Assembly (NCBI GenBank): GCA_017889705.1
Contig: JAGGAB010000006.1
Span: forward strand, 58,406 to 122,405
DNA length: 64,000 nt
Direction of reading: 5' to 3'
Source: Bacillota bacterium
Lineage (GTDB): Bacteria; Bacillota; Negativicutes; Sporomusales; Sporomusaceae
Shown: piece by piece, positions 7,591 to 17,604 of the stretch
How positions within the stretch are numbered: the stretch's first letter is position 1
Layout: every line of letters begins with the position of its first letter
Notes under the pieces: model-generated
The model's database searches: none
What the model was told of the DNA's origin: nothing
The model's input: only the letters and a program-made list of their open reading frames with translations
Position numbers and translations under genes: made by a program

Positions 7591-10500
7591 CTACCCTAAC
7601 GCAGTTAATTTAATTTCGCACCCCAGCTTAAAAGCATAAATATACTGCTCTTTTACCGGCCTGCCAAGGATACGCTCAATTGCCAGTGCATACATACTAA
7701 GCTGCGCCGCATATCTATCGGCCAATTCCTCTACGCAATCAACATAATCAGTCTTATAATCAACCAGCACTAACCCGTCCTCTTCGGCAAACAAACAGTC
7801 AATTATGCCCTGCACAAAAATTTGCTCGCCACAGCCATGCAGCTCAGGATAAAACTTTTCGGCAGGCAGCAGCAAGCTAAATGGCATTTCTCGCCACACT
7901 TCCTTCGCTTTTACCAGACGCTCGCCCAGCGGCGTAGCAAAAAAAGCACTGATTAAACCGGCGTCAACCTCGGCCGCCTGGCCTGCTGGCAAAATCTCGC
8001 GAGCTTCCAGCGCCGCAGTTTGCTCAACTATCGCCTGCTTTGTAAAGTCACTTCGTAACTCAATATGCTGCATCACCGTATGCAAAAGTACGCCATATTC
8101 CACCGGCGTCAGACGTGATGCCGCCTGCAAGAACCGTGGACGGGCATGGACGGTTGACGGTTTGGGAGCAAACATGGCTTCCGCCTCATCCCTTTCGACA
8201 AGCTCAAGACGGCGTTTGATTTCGGACACCGACAGCTTCGCTGGTTTACCAATAGCTGAACCGCAGGGATATTGCCAGTTTAACAGCTTATCCACCCACG
8301 TGTTGTCTGAACTGCATTCCACAGGTTCTAACCGCCGGACAGTAGCCAGCAGCCTGTCATCGGCCTGTCCAAGCCCAGCTGCCTGGTTAATATCACCGGC
8401 CTTAATGATCGTAATATCCCAGGCTGAATTCCCGCCTGGCAGTTGACCCACAGGTGCTTCGTCACATTCGCCATACTGCCTGATACCAGTGCCGTCAGCA
8501 TGTCTGGCAACTGCCATTCCCACCCAGTCCAGATAACTCTTGGCTTTTAGAATCTGGCTGGCCGGCAGCTTTACTGCCTCATCTGCTACCGCCCGGCACC
8601 AACCGGTACATTTTTGTGCAAGTTTTTTGGTTGATCCAATTAAAATCAGCTTTTCTCTGGCCCGCGTCAAGGCTACATACAAAATCCGCTGCTCTTCAGC
8701 CTTGGTTTCCAATTCAAGTTTATGCGCAATTCCCCAGCGTGCCGGCGTCGGATAGCGAAATCTAAGCTCAGGCAAGGTGACATAAGGGCCAACGCCCAGT
8801 TCTTTGTGGCATAATACCAGACCGCTAGAGTCCATGAGATTAAAGTTTTTCCCCATATCGGCAACAATCACTACCGGAAACTCTAAGCCTTTACTTTTAT
8901 GAATGCTCATAACCCGGACAACATCTTCACTTTCGCCTAGTGCTCGGGCTACTGATAAATCTGAGTCTTTGTTTTTCAGCCGTTCAATAAACCGCAGGAA
9001 GCGGAACAGCCCGCGGAAATTTGTCGCCTCATACTGACGCGCCCGGTCATACAACGCCCGCAGGTTGGCCTGGCGCAGAACACCGCCCGGCATGCCGCCG
9101 ACATAATCATAATAGCCGGTATCCTGATATATTCGCCAGATAAGTTCAGCTACGCCTTTACGTCTGGCTAAATTACGCCACGCTGTCAGTTTATCTAAAA
9201 ACAGTTGCATTTGAGGAACAGCGTCTGGCGTCTGGCTGCAGGCTTCTACTGCCGCCCACAAACTGCCTTGTTCCTGACACAATCGCAGTTCGGCAAGCTG
9301 ATCGCCGGTCAGGCCAAACAGCGGCGACCGCAGTACCGCCGCCAGCGGAATATCCTGTTGTGGATTGTCAATAACCTGCAAAAGTGCCAGCATAATCGCT
9401 ATTTCAGTTTCCGAGAAATAGCCGGAATCCAGTTCGGCATAACAGGGAATCCCGGTTTGCCGCAGTCTGTCCTGCAGTACCTGAGCCTTTCCCCGAACCG
9501 AACGCAGCAAAATAACAATATCTCGATACAGCAGCGGCCGGTAACCGCCTGCCTGTTTATCAAATGCCAGATAGCCACCACTCATCAATTGCTGAATGCG
9601 CCGGGCAATAAGGACTCCTTCCTGCTCAAAAGCGCTTAATTCTTCTTCCGGCAGGCTGTCACTTTGCTCTACAGTGAGTTCAGCGTCAGTCTCTGTCGTT
9701 GCCGGCTCTTCACCTTCGCCACTTTCTTCGTTTTTTTCCCGGTCGATCATAATGAGTTCTACCGGCCCTGCCAAGCTGGTACCGACAGCTGCCGGATAAT
9801 CAGGCCCGGGATTGAGCTGTTCTGCCAAACCATACTCCAGCTCGGCTGTGCGCTCAGTCATAAGCTGTCCAAATAAAAAGTTGGCAGCAGACAACACCCC
9901 GTCCCGGCTGCGGAAGTTTTTACTCAAATCAATGCGTTTGCAGCCTGGCATCGCCCCGTTTTGATAACCGTGATATTTGCCCATAAACAGGGCCGGTTCG
10001 GCTAGACGAAACCGATAAATGCTTTGTTTGACATCCCCGACCAAAAATAAGTTAGGTTGCTCGTCGTTGGCAACAAGCCTGATAATTTCTTCCTGTACGC
10101 GGTTAATATCCTGGTACTCATCCACCATAATCTCACTGAATCTGGTTTTTAACGCCAGCGCTACCGCAGAAGGTTGCCCCTCTCCCTCATTGTCTTTGTC
10201 AGCGCGCAACACTGCCAGACATAAATGTTCCAGGTCATTAAAATCAACAATACCTTTTTCTTGTTTTGCCTGGGAGAATTTTTCGGCAAAACTTCTGACA
10301 AGTTGCACTAAGGCGGCTACCAGCGGCTCAACCTGACGCAAATCAGCCAAAAGCTCTGCACCGCTGCGTTCAAAATAGGCGTTCTTGGCATCGGCAACCT
10401 TCTTTTTAACCTTATTGCGCTGTGCTTGGAAGTAGTCTTTAATCTCTTTAGGAACCTCTTTACCAACCGCCGCGATTCGCGGAAACTCTGCTTCCGCTAA

Positions 10501-11337
10501 CGCGCCGGCCAGAGCTGTCCAGGAGGAACAGGCTGACCGCAGCAGATCATCAATAATCTGAAGATCTTCGGCAAAGCTCTGGGTATAAGCTGCCGGATTG
10601 CCAGGCTTGCCAGCCTCCGCCATTAGCGCCAGCAGCGATTGGCGCCCCTCTTCCCAGTCAAGCTGAATTTTATCGCGCACCAGCTCTGACCAGGGAGTAT
10701 CATCAAACCCCGCCTCTGCCGGCAGTGCAAAATTACCGTGCAAACTTGCAAGCCATTGATCAGGCCGGGGGTGACTGCGGGAAAACTCATACAGCTTAAG
10801 CACTAAGCTGGCCAACGAATTATCACTGTCCTCATCGCCGTAATGCTCGATAAGTGTCATAAACCCCGGTTCTGCCTGTTCATAGTTTTCTTCAAACACC
10901 GTCTCAAGCACATCGCTTTTAATCAGGGTTATCTCGGTATCATTGGCCACCCGGAAATTGGGCTCAATCCCCAGCAGGTAAAAATACTGCCTGACAATGC
11001 TTTGGCAAAATGCGTGCAAGGTTGAAATATTGGCGGCATTCAAAAGCACCAGTTGGCGCTCAACATGACGTCTGAGCTCAGCATCAATGTGTTCTGGCCG
11101 ATTAACCACCGCCGTTAAGGCTTCACCAATACGGCTGCGCATTTCATTGGCCGCCGCATTGGTGAAGGTAACCACCAGCAAACGATCAACACTTAAGCGT
11201 TCAGCCGGATCAGTAATCCGGCTGATAATCCGTTCCACCAGCACCCAGGTCTTGCCTGAACCGGCAGCAGCCGCTACTAACAAATTATGATTACGGGTTT
11301 CAATCGCAGCTTGTTGCTCAGGAGAGCATTGCATCAT
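7591..11337 (-). CDS. addA: ATP-dependent helicase/nuclease subunit A (AddA)
   Basis: A 1248-residue subunit of the AddAB complex, the Firmicute counterpart of RecBCD. It processes double-strand breaks, unwinding DNA and degrading it until a Chi-type site. UvrD-type helicase motifs are in order: Walker A AAAGSGKT near residue 22, VVTFTNAAANEM, the DEYQD box (MVDEYQDINRVQ), VGDVKQSIYRFR, SIHKSKGLEFPVV and YVALTRAREKL. The C-terminal nuclease domain has the catalytic VLVDYKTDYV. Length matches the family (about 1240). Its ATG overlaps the end of addB by four bases (ATGA), so translation is coupled and the order is addB-addA. Confidence 0.97.
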   Translation of the reverse strand: MMQCSPEQQAAIETRNHNLLVAAAAGSGKTWVLVERIISRITDPAERLSVDRLLVVTFTNAAANEMRSRIGEALTAVVNRPEHIDAELRRHVERQLVLLNAANISTLHAFCQSIVRQYFYLLGIEPNFRVANDTEITLIKSDVLETVFEENYEQAEPGFMTLIEHYGDEDSDNSLASLVLKLYEFSRSHPRPDQWLASLHGNFALPAEAGFDDTPWSELVRDKIQLDWEEGRQSLLALMAEAGKPGNPAAYTQSFAEDLQIIDDLLRSACSSWTALAGALAEAEFPRIAAVGKEVPKEIKDYFQAQRNKVKKKVADAKNAYFERSGAELLADLRQVEPLVAALVQLVRSFAEKFSQAKQEKGIVDFNDLEHLCLAVLRADKDNEGEGQPSAVALALKTRFSEIMVDEYQDINRVQEEIIRLVANDEQPNLFLVGDVKQSIYRFRLAEPALFMGKYHGYQNGAMPGCKRIDLSKNFRSRDGVLSAANFLFGQLMTERTAELEYGLAEQLNPGPDYPAAVGTSLAGPVELIMIDREKNEESGEGEEPATTETDAELTVEQSDSLPEEELSAFEQEGVLIARRIQQLMSGGYLAFDKQAGGYRPLLYRDIVILLRSVRGKAQVLQDRLRQTGIPCYAELDSGYFSETEIAIMLALLQVIDNPQQDIPLAAVLRSPLFGLTGDQLAELRLCQEQGSLWAAVEACSQTPDAVPQMQLFLDKLTAWRNLARRKGVAELIWRIYQDTGYYDYVGGMPGGVLRQANLRALYDRARQYEATNFRGLFRFLRFIERLKNKDSDLSVARALGESEDVVRVMSIHKSKGLEFPVVIVADMGKNFNLMDSSGLVLCHKELGVGPYVTLPELRFRYPTPARWGIAHKLELETKAEEQRILYVALTRAREKLILIGSTKKLAQKCTGWCRAVADEAVKLPASQILKAKSYLDWVGMAVARHADGTGIRQYGECDEAPVGQLPGGNSAWDITIIKAGDINQAAGLGQADDRLLATVRRLEPVECSSDNTWVDKLLNWQYPCGSAIGKPAKLSVSEIKRRLELVERDEAEAMFAPKPSTVHARPRFLQAASRLTPVEYGVLLHTVMQHIELRSDFTKQAIVEQTAALEAREILPAGQAAEVDAGLISAFFATPLGERLVKAKEVWREMPFSLLLPAEKFYPELHGCGEQIFVQGIIDCLFAEEDGLVLVDYKTDYVDCVEELADRYAAQLSMYALAIERILGRPVKEQYIYAFKLGCEIKLTALG

Positions 11338-14300
11338 TTTTCGCCTCCCTTCCGTTGGCGCAATTCAGCCATAATAGCATCATCATCCAGATTGGTTAAC
11401 GCCAAATAGTCATTTTCCGGAAGATTGCCGTCAAACTGACATACCGCCCGAAAAGCGCAATAGCCACAAGGCGTGGCTTTTGCCAACCGGTACGGCCTGA
11501 TAGCGGTTTCACCGGCAAGAATAGCTTGCGCCACCGCGATAAGTTCCTGCTCCACATGTCCTAGTAACAGGGTGAACTCTTCGCTGGTCTTAAGTTTATC
11601 CCTACAACTTTCATAAAAGCCATTTTTGCCTAACGCAATTCTAAAAAATTCCGACCAGCCATTAATACTCTGGTCAAGCAAAGCGGCAATATCAGTATTA
11701 TCCAGCAACCAGCCCGGCATTTTTAGCTTGCCGTTAATTTCCTTTTCAATCTGCTCCGGCGGTTTTAAGGTCGAGCCAGAGATAACCGGGTTTTTCAAAA
11801 AATAGTACAGTATTCCGGCTGGCAGATAAGTTTTACTACCCTGCTGGGCACTAATAGCTACCAGCAGGTATGTCAGCAGTTGCAGCTTAATGCCATAATA
11901 TACTTCTGTCAAATCAAGCCAGGCTCCGCCCGATTTATAATCAATTACCAGCACATAGTTTTGACCGTTGTATTCGCCCATATCTAGGCGGTCAATCTGG
12001 CCAGCCACCTCCAATACCGATCCCGGCAGGGTCAGTCTAAGCGGCGGCAAAGCATCCGGCCCACGCCCAAAGCCTTGTTCCAGCGCGACCGGCCGGAAAG
12101 CGGTAACCTGCGCCCAGGCAGCCAGACGGCTAACCGCCCGGATGGCCCGCCGTATCAGCCTTGTAACCAAATGCTCATGCTGTTTGCTGCTAAGCAGGAT
12201 TTCATTTTGCAGCTTAGGCGCTAATTGCGCAACAATCTCACCGCACCTGGCACTAATCTGATTGGGGGTAAGTTCGCCCCAGCTTTGGTTATCAGCAACC
12301 AGTCTATCGCCAAAGTTTTTTAACACCGCATGCAAAAACTGTCCTAAATCAGGAGCAGCCAGCTGGTATACCGGCCGTTCCTTGAGCTGTAAGCCATATT
12401 GGGCAAAATGCTTGAACGGACAGGCGCGAAAAGCCTCAAACCGGGTAACACTACCGCGCAGTACTCCGTTTTTCATATATAAACGTTTGGGCAAGCCAGT
12501 AGGCAGTGCCTCCACCTGATTATAATGAAACAACCCGGCCAGACTTACGCGCAGGACTTCGCGCCACTGCGTCTGACCAAGCCCCCAGTTATAAATCTCC
12601 CACCAAACCGGTCTGATATCTCCGGTCTCCCGGTACAGCCGGAGAGCTCCGGCCAACGTGGCAAACGCCCGCCTGGGCCTGGCAATATATTCGGCTTCCC
12701 GGCCAGGAGGCGGCTCGACAGGTAAGGCCACCGGCAGAGCGCCGGTAAGCTCTTTTAACCGCCGGATGATCGGCGACGGGGCTAACGCTTTGCCTTCGGC
12801 ATCTGCCAGCGGATAGCTGATCCATAAATATCGACTGGCTCGTGATAATGCCGTATATACCAAAAACTGCTCGGCAAAAACATCGGCTACTGCCCCGCCG
12901 GCAAGTTCAAGCCCTAACAGCTTAAGCTGCGCCCTGTCCCCATCATTTAACAGACCTTCGTCCCGGCGGCGGCGAGGCAGTACACCATCACTCACCCCTG
13001 GCACAAACGCCGCCTTTATCTTTAGCCGACGCGTCCGTTCTAACGCCGCAATAGTAACATAATCAAGCCCTGGCGGAATCAAACTAAGCGTAGTGCCTTC
13101 CAGACCCTCGTCGATAATCGCAACAAATTCTGCCACTGTCAGAGGCTGCTCAGCAAAGGTGTCCACAATCTGGTCCAATAGTTCTATGAGTTTCGGCCAC
13201 ATCTGCTGATGTTCTCTGGCCTGCTCCACATCGCCGGCGGCCTCGGCTTCAGCCGCCCAGCCGGCCAGTGTGTCAGCTACCTGCAGATTCTCCAAAAATT
13301 CATAAACAGCCTGTACCAGTTTTAGCGGCGGCAAACCTTGCCGCGTGGCCGGCGTCAGCCGTTCTGTCAGCACAAGTAACGCCGCCGTGCCATTGCGGCG
13401 GATAGTATTAATCTGCTCCAAATATTCCTGCTCTTTGGCATCAGGCTCATTATTTACCCACTCATCTTCAGCCAGTGAGTATCGCCGGCGAAAGGCCCAG
13501 TCTTCCGGCTTAGTCCATCGAGTACCACGAATACCAAACTCCAGGCAATAGTTCTCCAAAACATCAACCTGATCACGACTTACCGGCAATAGATCGGTTT
13601 TTAAGCAGCGGAAAACCGGTTCATAACTCCAGCGCTCTTTGACAACATCAAGTGCCGAGCGCACCAGCTCTGCCAGCGGATGATGCACAGCCGGCCGACT
13701 GTTGTCACTGAAAAAAGGAATATCATAATCAGTAAACACGGTTGCCATTAAGTCGGCATAACTCTCCGTATCACGAATAAGCACAGCCATATCCCGCCAG
13801 CGCAGCCCTTCATCCCGGCTCAGCCTAATAATTTCCCGGGCAATGGCTTCGGCTTCTGTCCGGCGGTTAGCGGCTTCAGCCAGTGTTACGCTGTCGTCAC
13901 TTGCATCTTGTTTATTAGGCTTACCGCCTGAAAAAAATAGCCGCTCAATTGCCGCCAGCTTGGCACTATCGAACCGTTGGGGCAAAACTAATTCCTGCAG
14001 TTTAACCTCAGCCTGTAGCTCTCCCGCCATTTTTTTCAGCTTGCGAAAAGTCTCCCACTGCCGGTGAAACAAGGACTCTTCCCGCGCATGGAGCTCATTG
14101 TCAGGCTGACTGAGACACAACGTCACCGTCACCTCCTGCGCGGTTGATAGCACGGCTGATAGTACCGCATACTCCTGCGGTGTAAAGAAGGTAAAGCCGT
14201 CTACCCACACCTCAGCCTGCTTCACCAAGGAAGCTTGTGGAACTTTTTCCGCAAGCAAAGTAAGATAATCCTCAGGGTCAATATAGCGACTGGCCAAAAA

Positions 14301-14813
14301 ATCCTCAAAGCCCTGGTACAAGAGTGCCAAGTCCTGCATTTTTGCGGTTAAAGCCTGATTATCCCCGCAGTCTTGCTCACCGACAATCGCCGTCAGCTTG
14401 TCAGGGGTAATTCCATAGGTTTTAAACTCTTTTACCAAATCTGCAATGGTCGCGGCAAAGCTTTTTTCCGCAGATGCCCGCCCTAGCAGCTTAAGATTAC
14501 TCGCATTCTCCATCAACAGCCGACTGAAAACCATCCGTTTTCCCAGCTCGGAAATATGTGGTTTGGCGGCACCACCGGTTTCACTCAGCACCCGGTGAGC
14601 CAGACGACGAAAGCCCAGCACATGGGCACGCATAAAGCCGGCATTGGGACAGGCCGCAGCCAATGCCTGCTCAACCTCATAGGTAGCCTGCTCAGGCACA
14701 ATAAAAAGAAGCGGCCGGCCATCAGGCGCTTCCGTCAAACGGGCCACTATCTCATCAAAACATTGCCAGGTCTTACCATAGCCAGCCTGTCCCAAAATAA
14801 AATTAAGCTTCAA
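11334..14813 (-). CDS. addB: ATP-dependent helicase/deoxyribonuclease subunit B (AddB)
   Basis: The 1159-residue partner of AddA. It has the P-loop GQAGYGKT at residues 8-15 and the nuclease motif VIDYKSGG in the C-terminal third. The four cysteines of the AddB iron-sulfur staple are visible: one in FRACPFKHF and three in CGYCAFRAVC (C-x2-C-x5-C). I placed the start at a TTG (14813), seven bases after AGGAGGGG, giving the expected N-terminus LKLNFILGQAGYGKT. The in-frame ATG at 14876 lacks a ribosome binding site and would add 21 unrelated residues. The nearby ATG at 14820 is out of frame. The gene forms a two-gene operon with addA. Confidence 0.96.
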   Translation of the reverse strand: MKLNFILGQAGYGKTWQCFDEIVARLTEAPDGRPLLFIVPEQATYEVEQALAAACPNAGFMRAHVLGFRRLAHRVLSETGGAAKPHISELGKRMVFSRLLMENASNLKLLGRASAEKSFAATIADLVKEFKTYGITPDKLTAIVGEQDCGDNQALTAKMQDLALLYQGFEDFLASRYIDPEDYLTLLAEKVPQASLVKQAEVWVDGFTFFTPQEYAVLSAVLSTAQEVTVTLCLSQPDNELHAREESLFHRQWETFRKLKKMAGELQAEVKLQELVLPQRFDSAKLAAIERLFFSGGKPNKQDASDDSVTLAEAANRRTEAEAIAREIIRLSRDEGLRWRDMAVLIRDTESYADLMATVFTDYDIPFFSDNSRPAVHHPLAELVRSALDVVKERWSYEPVFRCLKTDLLPVSRDQVDVLENYCLEFGIRGTRWTKPEDWAFRRRYSLAEDEWVNNEPDAKEQEYLEQINTIRRNGTAALLVLTERLTPATRQGLPPLKLVQAVYEFLENLQVADTLAGWAAEAEAAGDVEQAREHQQMWPKLIELLDQIVDTFAEQPLTVAEFVAIIDEGLEGTTLSLIPPGLDYVTIAALERTRRLKIKAAFVPGVSDGVLPRRRRDEGLLNDGDRAQLKLLGLELAGGAVADVFAEQFLVYTALSRASRYLWISYPLADAEGKALAPSPIIRRLKELTGALPVALPVEPPPGREAEYIARPRRAFATLAGALRLYRETGDIRPVWWEIYNWGLGQTQWREVLRVSLAGLFHYNQVEALPTGLPKRLYMKNGVLRGSVTRFEAFRACPFKHFAQYGLQLKERPVYQLAAPDLGQFLHAVLKNFGDRLVADNQSWGELTPNQISARCGEIVAQLAPKLQNEILLSSKQHEHLVTRLIRRAIRAVSRLAAWAQVTAFRPVALEQGFGRGPDALPPLRLTLPGSVLEVAGQIDRLDMGEYNGQNYVLVIDYKSGGAWLDLTEVYYGIKLQLLTYLLVAISAQQGSKTYLPAGILYYFLKNPVISGSTLKPPEQIEKEINGKLKMPGWLLDNTDIAALLDQSINGWSEFFRIALGKNGFYESCRDKLKTSEEFTLLLGHVEQELIAVAQAILAGETAIRPYRLAKATPCGYCAFRAVCQFDGNLPENDYLALTNLDDDAIMAELRQRKGGEK

Positions 14814-14919
14814 CCGCCATCCCCTCCTATACACCATACAGACAGGCAGCCTTTTTCCACCTGTCTGCACACACACTACGGTTATTAGGCCTTGCGGCCA
14901 AGTTATTTACCGGGAAAGT

Positions 14920-16059
14920 TTAGCCTACATACATGGCCTTAAGGATGATCTCCACTTGTGCCTGCGATACCGGCACCGGATTAACGCGGGTAGAGCCCTT
15001 CAGACAATTAGCTGCCAGTTCGGCAAACCCCTCTTTAAAATCAGCCTGGCGGATACCGGTCTCGGCCAAACCCTTGGGAATTCCCACCTGTTTATTAAGT
15101 TCCTTGACTGCGTCTATAAATTCACGCCGGCCGCTGCGACCGATGCTGCGGGCCAATTCATCCAAGCGTTCACCAACAAACTCATCCTGGACATTATAGT
15201 CAAGCACATGCGGCAACGCTATCGCATTTATCAGTCCATGCCCCAAATCGAACTTGCCACCAATGGCATGGGCAATGCCATGCGCCATCCCTAAGCCGGT
15301 ATTGCCAAAAGCAAGACCTGCCATGCATTGATAATGATGCACTTTTTCCCGGCTTTCCTTGGTTTTCTCGGCATATGAAATTGGCAGCCATTTTAGTAAG
15401 CCGGCAACTGCCCCTTTGGCCAGTACCTCGCAAAAATCATCGAGATTGCGGTTAGTATAGGCTTCAACCGCATGGGTAAGCGCATCCATACCGGTTTCAG
15501 CCACCACATTTGGCGGCATCGTCAGGGTAATATCCGGATCAAGGATGGCCAAATCCGGCATAAAGGCCGGCGTTTTTAAGCCAATCTTAATATTGCTTTC
15601 ATGGAAGGTAATAACGGCAACCTGGGTCACCTCGGTTCCAGTCCCTGAAGTAGAAGGAATAGCCACAAAGATTAAGTTTTTACGAGCAGGCGGCAGCTCG
15701 CCTGCCTGCGCCTTTTCAAAGTCAAGTTCCGGATATTCATAAAAGAGCGCCATTACCTTGGCCGCATCAATAGGTGATCCGCCGCCGACGGCAATTAGCG
15801 CATCAGGCTTAAACTCCCGCATTTTCGCCAGTCCGCTGAGCACCGCCTGGGTGTCCGGATTTTTGCCAATGCCGCCATAAACACAAGTTTTACAGCCTTT
15901 AGCAGCAAAAACAGCTTCTATTTTAGCAATTACGCCACTTGTCTGCATAGCACTGCCACCGGTTGCAATAAACACCCGCTGTGCTTTGATAGTACCAAGT
16001 TCAGCTATCGAACCGCTGCCTGTAATAACAGCCTGACCACCTAATATTAGCTTTTTCAT
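14920..16059 (-). CDS. iron-containing alcohol dehydrogenase
   Basis: A 379-residue group III (Fe-type) NAD(P)-dependent alcohol dehydrogenase. The nucleotide-binding motif GGGSPIDAAKVMA lies near residue 93 and PSTSGTGTEVTQVAV near 135. The metal ligands are contributed by DALTHAVEAYTN, by GMAHGIAHAIGG near 262 and by LGHGLINAIALPHV near 275. Length fits butanol/1,3-propanediol-type enzymes. The ATG follows AAAGGAGCGG. It stands alone, with no adjacent aldehyde dehydrogenase or microcompartment gene. The reaction is probably interconversion of a short aldehyde and alcohol during fermentation; the natural substrate is not readable from sequence. Confidence 0.93.
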   Translation of the reverse strand: MKKLILGGQAVITGSGSIAELGTIKAQRVFIATGGSAMQTSGVIAKIEAVFAAKGCKTCVYGGIGKNPDTQAVLSGLAKMREFKPDALIAVGGGSPIDAAKVMALFYEYPELDFEKAQAGELPPARKNLIFVAIPSTSGTGTEVTQVAVITFHESNIKIGLKTPAFMPDLAILDPDITLTMPPNVVAETGMDALTHAVEAYTNRNLDDFCEVLAKGAVAGLLKWLPISYAEKTKESREKVHHYQCMAGLAFGNTGLGMAHGIAHAIGGKFDLGHGLINAIALPHVLDYNVQDEFVGERLDELARSIGRSGRREFIDAVKELNKQVGIPKGLAETGIRQADFKEGFAELAANCLKGSTRVNPVPVSQAQVEIILKAMYVG

Positions 16060-16146
16060 GTAGTATACCGCTCCTTTTACGCCCTGTCAGGACGAGTTTC
16101 TCTCTTTAATCATATATAAGAATGCATTAAACTGCAACCTGTCCAA

Positions 16147-16173
16147 AAGAAAAGACCCATCAACAGATGAGCC
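16147..16173 (-). terminator. terminator of amino-acid binding protein gene
   Basis: Minus strand stem GGCTCATC / GATGGGTC (with G-T pairs, TGTT loop) is followed by TTTTCTTTT. Confidence 0.75.
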
Positions 16174-16186
16174 TTCCTGACTAACA

Positions 16187-16951
16187 TTATTGTGGTTTTT
16201 TACCAAACCATTTTTCGTAGATTTTGGCATATTCGCCATTTTGTCTAATTTCATCTAATGCCTTATTGATTTTGCCGGCTAATTCTGTGTTCTTCTTAGC
16301 TACAGCAATTCCATATTCTTCGGCATCTAATACATCGCCAACCAGTTTGGCTTCTTTGCTGCCGGCTTTGGCCAGATAATATTCATTTACCGGCAAGTCA
16401 TTTACTACAGCGTCAGCGCCGCCGGCTTTCAGCTCAAGGAAGGCTTCAGACGCGCTGTTATACTCGCGTACTTGAGCATCTTTAATCTTCTTGGCAGCTT
16501 CTGCACCGGTAGTACCAATCTGTACGGCAATCCGCTTGCCTTCCAGGTCTTTAAAATCCTTAATAGTGGTATTGTCCGCCTTGACTACCATCGACAAACC
16601 TGATTTGTAGTATGGCTTGGAGAAGTTAACTTTCTTGGCGCGTTCATCAGTAATGGTCATCGCCGAGGCAATAACATCAATCTGACTGCCCTCTAATGCC
16701 GGAATCAAACCATCAAAACCGGTGTTGACGATTTGCACTTCCATGCCCATTTGTTTGCCGATTGCTTTCATGATGTCCACATCAAACCCGACATACTCTT
16801 TAGTTTTTTCGTCCTGGAACTCAAATGGCGCAAAGGTAGCCTCCGCTCCTACCTTGAGCACCTTGGCGCTTTGCTGATTGCCGCCACAGCCCATGAGGCC
16901 CAAGGTCAAAACCAGCAGCAAGCTTGCATAAACCATCCATCTTTTTGTCAT
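16187..16951 (-). CDS. amino-acid ABC transporter substrate-binding lipoprotein (orphan)
   Basis: A 254-residue extracytoplasmic binding protein of the polar amino-acid family (GlnH/HisJ/FliY fold). The lipobox LMGC sits at residues 20-23 after a hydrophobic signal. The family motifs AEATFAPFEFQDEKT, GFDVDIMKAIGKQMG, DVIASAMTITDERAKKVNFS and YKSGLSMVV are all present. The start is the ATG at 16951, after GAGGGATGCATT. An earlier in-frame ATG at 16975 would put charged residues before the signal peptide. No permease or ATPase gene is nearby, so it must work with a transporter encoded elsewhere or act as a scavenging or sensory binding protein. The ligand is unknown. Confidence 0.9.
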   Translation of the reverse strand: MTKRWMVYASLLLVLTLGLMGCGGNQQSAKVLKVGAEATFAPFEFQDEKTKEYVGFDVDIMKAIGKQMGMEVQIVNTGFDGLIPALEGSQIDVIASAMTITDERAKKVNFSKPYYKSGLSMVVKADNTTIKDFKDLEGKRIAVQIGTTGAEAAKKIKDAQVREYNSASEAFLELKAGGADAVVNDLPVNEYYLAKAGSKEAKLVGDVLDAEEYGIAVAKKNTELAGKINKALDEIRQNGEYAKIYEKWFGKKPQ

Positions 16952-17048
16952 AATGCATCCCTCATTCTTACACATAATCCTTTATAAATTATACACTGTT
17001 TTGGCCAGGCTGCAACGCAAATCCTGCGACAAAATTTAACAAAATTAA

Positions 17049-17075
17049 AGCGCCTGCTTACGCAAGCGCCTGTTT
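17049..17075 (-). terminator. probable terminator of mug
   Basis: An imperfect inverted repeat around AGGCGCTTGCG / GCAGGCGCT, with TTTAATTTTG following on the minus strand. Confidence 0.45.
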
Positions 17076-17095
17076 TATCAACTTTCCATTGTCTT

Positions 17096-17602
17096 TCACT
17101 CAGATACATTTTCTTTCAGTTCCTGATAGTAGGCCAACTGATCAACAAACAATATTCGTGTCAGCCCGCTCGGTGACGGCACAACAAAATCGGCCACGCC
17201 GGTCACCACATTCTCGGTCTGCCAGCCACAGACAACCTTTGCCTGCCGCGCAAATTCACGATATACACCAACACCGGCATAACAGGCGACCAGTGGTTTA
17301 TGGAAAGCCAATTTTTCCTGCAGAAGCAGCCTCCCGGCCTGAAACTCTGCCTTGGTTATCTCGGCTGCGGTGCGACTGGGCCGCGCCACGATATTGGTAA
17401 TCCCCAACCCTAAATCCAGCAGCTTGCAGTCTTCTTCCGGTGTAAACTGATAAGGTGTGAGCCCAGAGGCCGCAAGCAGCTTCCAAAACTTATTAGAATA
17501 ACCGGCAAAATGATGTCCGGTTTGTGCCGACCGGCTGCCAGGGTTAAACCCGATAAAAAGTATTTTTAAATTGGGCGCAATAATATCTGACACAGGTTTC
17601 AT
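17096..17602 (-). CDS. mug: G:T/U mismatch-specific uracil/thymine DNA glycosylase (Mug)
   Basis: A 168-residue base-excision repair enzyme of the Mug/TDG family, which removes uracil or ethenocytosine opposite G. The active-site motif GFNPGSRSAQTGHHFA lies near residue 19; the catalytic Asn of the family is in the GxNPG element. The supporting motif NIVARPSRTAAEI and the intercalating loop motif VPSPSGLTR near residue 143 are also visible. Its ATG lies two bases after the stop of the metallophosphoesterase gene, so the two form an operon. The function of the pairing is not obvious. Confidence 0.92.
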   Translation of the reverse strand: MKPVSDIIAPNLKILFIGFNPGSRSAQTGHHFAGYSNKFWKLLAASGLTPYQFTPEEDCKLLDLGLGITNIVARPSRTAAEITKAEFQAGRLLLQEKLAFHKPLVACYAGVGVYREFARQAKVVCGWQTENVVTGVADFVVPSPSGLTRILFVDQLAYYQELKENVSE

Positions 17603-17604
17603 AC

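Noticed and set aside
12589..12825. open frames on both strands inside addA and addB
   Set aside because: These are shadows of the long, well-supported addBA genes and have no ribosome binding sites.
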